Assembly (NCBI RefSeq): GCF_013181195.1
Contig: NZ_SMZP01000008.1
Coordinates: 302,475 to 366,474 of the forward strand
Source: Caulobacter sp. RHG1
Lineage (GTDB): Bacteria; Pseudomonadota; Alphaproteobacteria; Caulobacterales; Caulobacteraceae
Direction of reading: 5' to 3'
DNA: 64,000 bases
Positions 58,788 to 64,000 of the stretch are shown here, in pieces. The notes under the pieces were generated by a model that saw only the letters and a list, made by a program, of their open reading frames with translations, ran no database searches and was not told the origin of the DNA. The stretch's first letter is position 1. Each line of letters starts with the position of its first letter. The position numbers and the translations under genes are program-made.

Positions 58788-58853
58788 TCCGTCCAGGGTC
58801 CGATGATCGCCCCCTAGGCGTCAGGGCGCCCTTGTAGCCGGAGCCGCGCGTCC

Positions 58854-59039
58854 TCAGGCCAGCGCCTGGCTGATCACCTTGGCCGCACGGGTGAGCTGGG
58901 CCAGCAGCGGGCTGGCCACCACTTCCCGCACCACCAGCGCGAAGAACGCGCCCAGCGACAGGATCAGGCCGGTTTCCAGGGCCGCGCCGCCGCGCTCCTC
59001 GGTCAGGCCGTCGAGGATCTTTCGTTTCAGCTTGGCCAC
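58854..59039 (-). CDS. Flp-type mini-pilin with an atypical prepilin motif
   Basis: The product has only 61 residues. A basic leader (AKLKRKILDGLTEERG) is followed by GAALETGLILSLGAFFALVV, one hydrophobic helix, and a short amphipathic end. Flp (type IVb) prepilins have G-ATAIEYG; here the glutamate at the +5 position is kept, but the usual tyrosine is Thr, which is odd. Start GTG 59039 with AGGG nearby. It lies directly downstream of cpaH in the same direction, so it is probably a minor pilin or pseudopilin of the Tad system. The main pilin PilA is not in the window. Confidence 0.7.
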   Translation of the reverse strand: MAKLKRKILDGLTEERGGAALETGLILSLGAFFALVVREVVASPLLAQLTRAAKVISQALA

Positions 59040-59090
59040 GCGCCCTGTCCCAGTTTGAGATCACTGGGAGCAGGCCGGGCAAGGGACGGG

Positions 59091-59121
59091 CCACAGGGTG
59101 AACGCGACGTTTACCCTGTGG
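59091..59121. promoter_or_regulatory. Hairpin between cpaH and the mini-pilin gene
   Basis: CCACAGGGT and ACCCTGTGG are perfect 9-bp arms with a 13-bp loop, without a T-tract on either strand. It could mark an RNA-processing or stability site that sets mini-pilin levels separately from cpaH. Confidence 0.4.
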
Positions 59122-59130
59122 TCTCGTCCG

Positions 59131-60111
59131 TCAGTGCTTCATCATCGTGTCCATGATCCGGATGATGGCCGGACCCATGATGACGATGAACAGCGCGGGC
59201 AGGAAGAACAGGATCATCGGCACGGTCAGCTGGGCCGGCAGGGCCGCAGCCTTCTTCTCGGCGGCCGACAGGCGCAGGTCGCGGTTTTCCTTGGCCATGA
59301 CCCGCAGGGCCGTGCCCAGCGGCGTGCCGTAGCGCTCGGCCTGGATCATGGCGGTGGCCACCGACTTGATGCCCGGGTGATTGGTCCGGCGCGCCAGGCC
59401 CTCATAGGCCAGGCGGCGGTCGGGCAGATAGGACAGCTCGGCGGTCAGCAGGCTCAGTTCCTCGGCCAGCTCCATCGAGGTGGAGCCGACTTCCGCGCCG
59501 ACCTTCTGGATCGCCGCCTCGATCGACATGCCGCTTTCCACGCAGATCAGCAGCAGGTCCAGCGAGTCCGGGAAGGCGGCCACGATCGACTCGCGGCGCT
59601 TCTGGGCGATGTTGCTGATGTAGATGTTCGGCGCGTAGTAGCCCGCCGCCAGGAAGGCCATCCAGGCGCAGACCTTCTGCATCGGCAGCAGGCCGAAATC
59701 GTTGATCAGGTAGAGATAGAAGGCCGCCGTCGCGGCGCAGGCGAACGGCATGATGAAGCGGAAGAAGTAGAAGGTCGTCACCGGGCCGGGGCCGCGGAAA
59801 CCGGCCTGGGCCAGCTTGTCGACGACCTTGGGGTCCTCCAGCAGCCGCGACAGCTGCAGGCGGTCGACGACGTTCTTGTACAGACCCTCGTCCTGGTGGC
59901 GCAGCGAGCTGCCCGCGGTTCCGCCGCGTTCGGCGATGCTCTGGCGCGAGCGACGGCGCAGTTCCTCGCGGCGGTTGGCCACCGACTTCAGCCGGCCTTC
60001 CAGGCCGCTGGCCCGCACCATCGGCGAGGTCAGGGTGATGATCGTGGCGAACACGACGAGGGCGATGAACGCCGTCAGCAGGTTCGAGGGATTGGTCAAA
60101 GCTTCGATCAT
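59131..60111 (-). CDS. cpaH: Tad pilus inner-membrane platform protein CpaH/TadC
   Basis: The protein has 326 residues and is a type II secretion F-domain protein. An N-terminal helix (LTAFIALVVFATIITLTS) is followed by a cytoplasmic linker, two helices, and the F domain with FPDSLDLLLICVESGMSIEAAIQKVG near 180 and QAERYGTPLGTALRVMAKENRDLRLS near 260, ending in a helix (VPMILFFLPALFIVIMG). With CpaG it forms the inner-membrane base on which CpaF drives pilin assembly. It is the third of cpaF-cpaG-cpaH on this strand, 15 bp after cpaG. Confidence 0.95.
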   Translation of the reverse strand: MIEALTNPSNLLTAFIALVVFATIITLTSPMVRASGLEGRLKSVANRREELRRRSRQSIAERGGTAGSSLRHQDEGLYKNVVDRLQLSRLLEDPKVVDKLAQAGFRGPGPVTTFYFFRFIMPFACAATAAFYLYLINDFGLLPMQKVCAWMAFLAAGYYAPNIYISNIAQKRRESIVAAFPDSLDLLLICVESGMSIEAAIQKVGAEVGSTSMELAEELSLLTAELSYLPDRRLAYEGLARRTNHPGIKSVATAMIQAERYGTPLGTALRVMAKENRDLRLSAAEKKAAALPAQLTVPMILFFLPALFIVIMGPAIIRIMDTMMKH

Positions 60112-60126
60112 GTCCGCGCCCTCCCC

Positions 60127-61104
60127 CTAGAACTTGAAGTTGATCATCTTGCGCATCACGAAGATGCCGACCGACATCATGCCGCCCGCCGCCAGCAGCA
60201 TCAGGTGACCGCGCGGATCGGAGAACAGCGGGACCATGTAGGTCGGCGCCGTGACGCAAATCAGCATGGTCACGCCGGGCGGCAGGCTGCCGATGATCAT
60301 CGCCGAGGCGACCGCTTCGGCCGACAGCGCCTTGATCTTCTCCTTCATCAGCTTGCGCGCGCGCAGGACGGTGGAGAGGTTGCTGAGCGCTTCGGCCAGG
60401 TTGCCGCCGGTCTTGGCCTGGATGCCCAGGACGATCGAGAAGAAGCGCAGCTCGCTGGTCGGCATGCGCTCGTACATCTTCTCCAGGGCGGCATCCATCG
60501 GCACGCCCATGCCGACGTTCTCGGTCAGGGTGCGGAATTCGCCGGCCAGGGGCTCGGGGCTCTCCTTGCCGATGATCTTCAGGCAGTCATGGACCGGCAG
60601 GCCCGACTTGACGCCGCGCACGATGATGTCGACGGCGTCGGCGAAGGCGGCGGTGAACTTGGCCATGCGGCGCTGGCCCAGGAAGCCCAGCACCCAGCGC
60701 GGCAGGCCCAGGCCCGCGGCGAAGCCTGCGCCCAGGGCGACGAAGGCCTGCTGGCCCAGCACGATGACGATCAGGGTGACCATCACGCCCAGCACGCCGC
60801 TGATGATCCAGAACATCCTGATGTTGGGCGTCAGGCCCGCCGCCTGCATGCGCGCGGCGATGCTCAGCGACGCCTTCTTCTGCTTGCGTTCCTGGTCCTT
60901 CAGGGCCTTGAGGATCGACTGGCGGCGGGCTTCGGGCGTGTTGGCCGCGGCCTTGGCGCGCACGCGCGCCTGGCGCTCGCCGCCACCCGCGATCATCTGG
61001 GCGCGCTTGGCGGCCTTGACGTTGTCGCTGTCGCCGCCGGCGAAGGCGAAGCCCAGACCTGCGATGGTGATGAAGCCCAGGATGCCGGCCAGGATGAACA
61101 GCAT
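60127..61104 (-). CDS. cpaG: Tad pilus inner-membrane platform protein CpaG/TadB
   Basis: The protein has 325 residues. It begins with an N-terminal helix (LFILAGILGFITIAGLGFAFAG), continues with a basic cytoplasmic loop (QRKQ-rich), two further helices, and the F domain with FTAAFADAVDIIVRGVKSGLPVHDCLKIIG and IVLGIQAKTGGNLAEALSNLSTVLRARKLMKEKI. CpaG and CpaH are paralogues that form the platform. It lies 6 bp after cpaF in the same operon. Confidence 0.95.
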   Translation of the reverse strand: MLFILAGILGFITIAGLGFAFAGGDSDNVKAAKRAQMIAGGGERQARVRAKAAANTPEARRQSILKALKDQERKQKKASLSIAARMQAAGLTPNIRMFWIISGVLGVMVTLIVIVLGQQAFVALGAGFAAGLGLPRWVLGFLGQRRMAKFTAAFADAVDIIVRGVKSGLPVHDCLKIIGKESPEPLAGEFRTLTENVGMGVPMDAALEKMYERMPTSELRFFSIVLGIQAKTGGNLAEALSNLSTVLRARKLMKEKIKALSAEAVASAMIIGSLPPGVTMLICVTAPTYMVPLFSDPRGHLMLLAAGGMMSVGIFVMRKMINFKF

Positions 61105-61110
61105 GGCGCC

Positions 61111-62634
61111 CTACTCCGCCGCGTCGAGGGCTTCGGCCAGCTCGCGCTCCAGGCCGTAGTAGCGGGCGCGATCCCAGAAGCGCGGACGGGCGATACCGGT
61201 CGAGCGGTGCTTGCCCACGACCTTGCCGTGCTCGTCCTCGCCGGTGATCTCGTAGACGAACAGGTCCTGGGTGACGATCACGTCGCCTTCCAGGCCGACC
61301 ACCTCGGTCACGTGGGTGATGCGACGCGAGCCGTCGCGCAGACGGGCCGCCTGGACGATGACGTCGACCGAGCCGACGATCATCTCCTTGATGGTCTTCG
61401 AGGGCAGGCCGTAGCCGCCCATGGTGATCATGCTCTCGATACGGCTGATGGCTTCGCGCGGGCTGTTGGCGTGCAGCGTGCCCATCGAGCCGTCGTGGCC
61501 GGTGTTCATGGCCTGGAGGAGGTCGAACGCCTCCGGGCCGCGGACTTCACCGACGATGATGCGTTCGGGACGCATCCGCAGACAGTTCTTGACCAGGTCG
61601 CGCATGGTGATCGCGCCCTGGCCTTCCAGGTTCGGCGGACGGGTTTCCAGGCGCACCACGTGCGGCTGCTGCAGCTGCAGTTCGGCGGCGTCTTCGCAGG
61701 TCACGACCCGTTCGGTGGGGTCGATGAAGGCGGTCATGGTGTTGAGCAAAGTGGTCTTGCCCGAACCCGTACCGCCGGAAATGACGATGTTGCAGCGGCA
61801 GGCGCCGATGACGCCGAGAACCCGCGCCCCTTCCGGGCTGATGGAGGCGAACTCCACCAGGTTCTTCATCGTCAGCTTGTCCTTCTTGAACTTACGAATG
61901 GTCAGGGTGGGACCATCCAGAGCCAAGGGGGGCGCGATGACGTTGACGCGCGAGCCGTCGGGCAGGCGGGCGTCGCAGATCGGCGAGCTTTCGTCGACGC
62001 GGCGGCCGACCTGGCTGACGATCCGCTGGCAGATGTTCATCAGCTGCAGATTGTCGCGGAAGCGCACGTTCGTGAGCTGGACCTTGCCGCCCACTTCGAT
62101 GAACACCCGGTGGGCGCCGTTGACCATGATGTCGGCGATGTCGTCGCGCGCCAGCAGCGGCTCCAGCGGGCCGTAGCCGAGGACGTCGTTGATGATGTCC
62201 TGGACCAGGTGCTCCTGCTCGGAGACCGACATCGAGACGTTCTTGATCGCCACCAGCTCGGCGACGATGTCGCGGATCTCCTCGGCCGCCTGCTTCTGGT
62301 CGAGCTGGGCCAGCTGGCTCAGGTCGATGGTGTTGAGCAGGGCGTTGAAGATCGTGGTCTTGGTGGCGTGGTAATAGTCGCTCTGCTCACGGACGATGTT
62401 GGTCGTCTGGGCGGCGGCGACGCCCTGCGCGGCGCGCAGCTGGTCGAGACCCGCCGTCGCCTTGGGCGCGGGTCCACCTTTTGAAGAAGGACTGTTGACC
62501 TTCGGCGCGGGCGCGGTCGGCGCCGGGGTCGGCTCGACCCGTTGCGGACGCGTGGCGATAGGCGCGCCGCCCGCGGGGGCGGGGGGCGGCGCCTTCTGTT
62601 CGGCGGAAACGGATTGGTCGCGCTTGCCGAACAT
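61111..62634 (-). CDS. cpaF: Tad pilus assembly ATPase CpaF/TadA
   Basis: This cytoplasmic hexameric ATPase powers both extension and retraction of the Tad pilus in Caulobacter. The 507-residue protein has a proline-rich N-terminus (1-65, disordered), then a PAS-like N2 domain (VQDIINDVLGYGPLEPLLARDDIADIMVNG), the Walker A GGTGSGKTTLLNTM, the Walker B/Asp-box region LRMRPERIIVGEVRGPEA with the catalytic glutamate, and the His-box stretch GHDGSMGTLHANSPREA. ATG 62634 is used. It lies 5 bp after cpaE. Confidence 0.97.
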   Translation of the reverse strand: MFGKRDQSVSAEQKAPPPAPAGGAPIATRPQRVEPTPAPTAPAPKVNSPSSKGGPAPKATAGLDQLRAAQGVAAAQTTNIVREQSDYYHATKTTIFNALLNTIDLSQLAQLDQKQAAEEIRDIVAELVAIKNVSMSVSEQEHLVQDIINDVLGYGPLEPLLARDDIADIMVNGAHRVFIEVGGKVQLTNVRFRDNLQLMNICQRIVSQVGRRVDESSPICDARLPDGSRVNVIAPPLALDGPTLTIRKFKKDKLTMKNLVEFASISPEGARVLGVIGACRCNIVISGGTGSGKTTLLNTMTAFIDPTERVVTCEDAAELQLQQPHVVRLETRPPNLEGQGAITMRDLVKNCLRMRPERIIVGEVRGPEAFDLLQAMNTGHDGSMGTLHANSPREAISRIESMITMGGYGLPSKTIKEMIVGSVDVIVQAARLRDGSRRITHVTEVVGLEGDVIVTQDLFVYEITGEDEHGKVVGKHRSTGIARPRFWDRARYYGLERELAEALDAAE

Positions 62635-62639
62635 GGGGT

Positions 62640-64000
62640 CTACTTCTTCTTGAACAGGCCCGAGAGCATCGAGGTCTTCTGCGGCGCCGGCGGATCGCGG
62701 CGGCTGATCAGCCGCGCCAGATGCTCCAGCCCCTCGGCGGCCTTCGACTTGGGCGCCACCTCGGCCAGCATCTGGCCGTTGTTGGCCGCCTGGCCATAGG
62801 GTTTGGGATCGAACGGCAGCACCAGCGAAGGCTGGACGCCCAGGGCCTCGCCGAAGTCCTTGACGGGGATCTCGGGACGGCCTGGCACGCCCACCTGGTT
62901 CAGCACCAGGCGCGGCGGGATGTCGTTCGGTCGCGAACCGCGCACCAGGTCGATGATGTTCTTGGCGTTGCGCAGGGACGCCAGATCCGGCGTCGCCACC
63001 ACCACCAGGTCGTCGGAGCCCAGCAGCACCCGGCGCGTCCAGGCGCTCCAGACGTGCGGGATGTCCAGCACCACGAACGGGGCGGCGTTGCGGATCTTCT
63101 GCGTCACCTCCTCGAAGGCGTCGGCGCTGATCTCGTAGTCGTCGTCCAAGGTCGAGGGCGCGGCGAACAGCGACAGGCGGTCGCCGCAGCGAACCATCAT
63201 CCGGTCCATCAGCACCGGGTCCAGGCGGTCGGGCTGGGTCAGGGCGTCCAGAACGCCCTGCACGGGGTCCTGGTTGAAGTCGAGGCCTGCGGTGCCGAAG
63301 GCCAGGTCCAGGTCGGCCAGGACGGTGGCCGTCTGCATCCTTTCGGCCATCGACCAGGCAAAGTTGTGGGCCAGGGTCGAAGCCCCCACCCCGCCCTTGG
63401 CGCCGACGAAGGCGATCTGGCGGCCGACGAACGGCGCGGCCGGGTCGGCGTAGAGCGCCCCGATCGCGCGGATCACCTGCAGGGGCGAGCGCGGCTGGGT
63501 GATGTACTCGCTGACCCCGCGGCGCATCAGCTCGCGGTACAGGGCGATGTCGTTGGTCTGGCCGACCACGACGACCTTGGTGCCCGGGTCGCAGACCTGG
63601 GCCAGGCTGTCGAGCAGGTGCAGCAGGCGCTGGGCGCTCTCGGTCGTCTCGACCATCACCAGCGAGGGCGTCGGCTGGTTCTGATAGTGCTCGACGGCCG
63701 CGTCCAGCCCGCCGTCGCGGACGATGGTCGAGGCGCGGGCCATGCGACGGTCGCCCGCCGCGTGCTGGATCAGGGCCGCCGTTTCCGGACGGGCGCAGAA
63801 GGCGTGGATCGAGATGCGCGGAATGACCGCCTCGCCGACGCCCACTTCGTTCAGGCCAGCGTCGCCGGCCGGCTCGTCATAGACCGGGGCCGACACGGTC
63901 GGACGCACGGTGATGTCCAGGTCGCGATAGTCGTCCTCCTCCGCCGCGATGGGCGCCGCGACGGGCGCTGCGGCCGGCGCGGGGCGCGGCGCGCGGGCCT
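62640..64000 (-). CDS. cpaE: Tad pilus localization protein CpaE/TadZ, 3' part (5' end outside window)
   Basis: CpaE/TadZ is a ParA/MinD-type ATPase that places the pilus at the cell pole. The visible 452 codons end KTSMLSGLFKKK. An N-terminal atypical receiver-like domain (about 35-150; LVMVETTESAQRLLHLLDSLAQV, GTKVVVVGQTNDIALYREL) is followed by the deviant Walker A loop GAKGGVGASTLAHNFAWSM and the ParA-type DLDLAFGTAGLDF and RLVLNQVGVPG strands. The frame stays open through the right edge, so the true start is beyond 64000; the GTG at 63908 is not the start. It lies upstream of cpaF in the same direction. Confidence 0.95.
   Translation of the reverse strand, partial: ARAPRPAPAAAPVAAPIAAEEDDYRDLDITVRPTVSAPVYDEPAGDAGLNEVGVGEAVIPRISIHAFCARPETAALIQHAAGDRRMARASTIVRDGGLDAAVEHYQNQPTPSLVMVETTESAQRLLHLLDSLAQVCDPGTKVVVVGQTNDIALYRELMRRGVSEYITQPRSPLQVIRAIGALYADPAAPFVGRQIAFVGAKGGVGASTLAHNFAWSMAERMQTATVLADLDLAFGTAGLDFNQDPVQGVLDALTQPDRLDPVLMDRMMVRCGDRLSLFAAPSTLDDDYEISADAFEEVTQKIRNAAPFVVLDIPHVWSAWTRRVLLGSDDLVVVATPDLASLRNAKNIIDLVRGSRPNDIPPRLVLNQVGVPGRPEIPVKDFGEALGVQPSLVLPFDPKPYGQAANNGQMLAEVAPKSKAAEGLEHLARLISRRDPPAPQKTSMLSGLFKKK

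Noticed and set aside
59098..62484. A continuous open frame of 1128 codons on the plus strand opposite cpaF, cpaG and cpaH
   Set aside because: It is an antisense shadow of three recognisable genes. Its translation is rich in His, Gln, Arg and Gly with no domain, as expected for the reverse of GC-rich coding sequence.
1..64000. tRNA, rRNA, CRISPR or insertion-sequence genes
   Set aside because: None found on reading through the intergenic gaps: no cloverleaf-like segments with a T-loop GTTCGA, no regular direct-repeat arrays, and no transposase motifs.

Overview
The window reads as chromosomal DNA of a Caulobacter-like alphaproteobacterium (order Caulobacterales). The GC content is very high. 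The sigma-32, Tad/Cpa pilus and nad genes are of the Caulobacter type, three TonB-dependent receptors are present, and two enzymes of pseudaminic acid synthesis, the sugar used for flagellin glycosylation in Caulobacter, lie close together. I see no phage, insertion sequence, CRISPR array, rRNA or tRNA gene. Genus assignment is inference from gene content; no database was searched.

Layout. Positions 1-8400 hold the 3' end of secA, a divergent MFS exporter/ArsR-type regulator pair, a DUF2855 protein, an EamA-type exporter, an epoxide hydrolase and a threonine aldolase. Positions 8400-16100 hold a CBS-PAS-GGDEF-EAL protein, a small-enzyme pair (AhpD-like and VOC), a holin-like membrane protein, rpoH, an HPP-CBS membrane protein and a GST. 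Positions 16200-24000 hold a porin, a TonB-dependent receptor, a PadR regulator with a membrane protein, and a LytTR regulator divergent from a DUF2306 protein and a hydrolase whose signal peptide is interrupted by TGA. Positions 24100-30600 hold greA, an ELM1-type protein, two very small membrane proteins, pseG, an SDR, pseI and trxB. Positions 30700-38500 hold a SleB-type lipoprotein, dps, a hybrid histidine kinase, a LysR regulator divergent from three overlapping genes for exported cupin, carboxymuconolactone-decarboxylase-like and ABM proteins, a cytochrome b561 and a DUF3617 protein. Positions 38800-45000 hold two more TonB-dependent receptors. Positions 45000-49100 hold an AT-rich island followed by nadA-nadB-nadC with palindromic operators and a leader terminator. 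Positions 49100-57000 hold MAPEG, a soluble chemoreceptor, pheA, kdsB, cytochrome c, an NlpC/P60 protein, an M17 aminopeptidase and a TPR protein. The right end holds an S41 peptidase and the Tad/Cpa pilus genes (a Flp-like mini-pilin, cpaH, cpaG, cpaF, and cpaE running off the edge).

How things fit together. nadABC makes the NAD precursor nicotinate mononucleotide from aspartate. cpaE-F-G-H power and build the inner-membrane platform of the Tad pilus. pseG and pseI are consecutive steps of pseudaminate synthesis, but the other steps are not in the window. The LysR-linked trio looks like a small exported oxidative module of unknown substrate. A family of about 120-135 bp inverted repeats sits at four gene ends, three of them convergent.

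The strongest points for follow-up are the nadA leader, the pseG start that must lie upstream of the first ATG, the in-frame TGA in a signal peptide, the dispersed repeat family, hairpins masking ribosome binding sites, and several palindromes between divergent or autoregulated genes.
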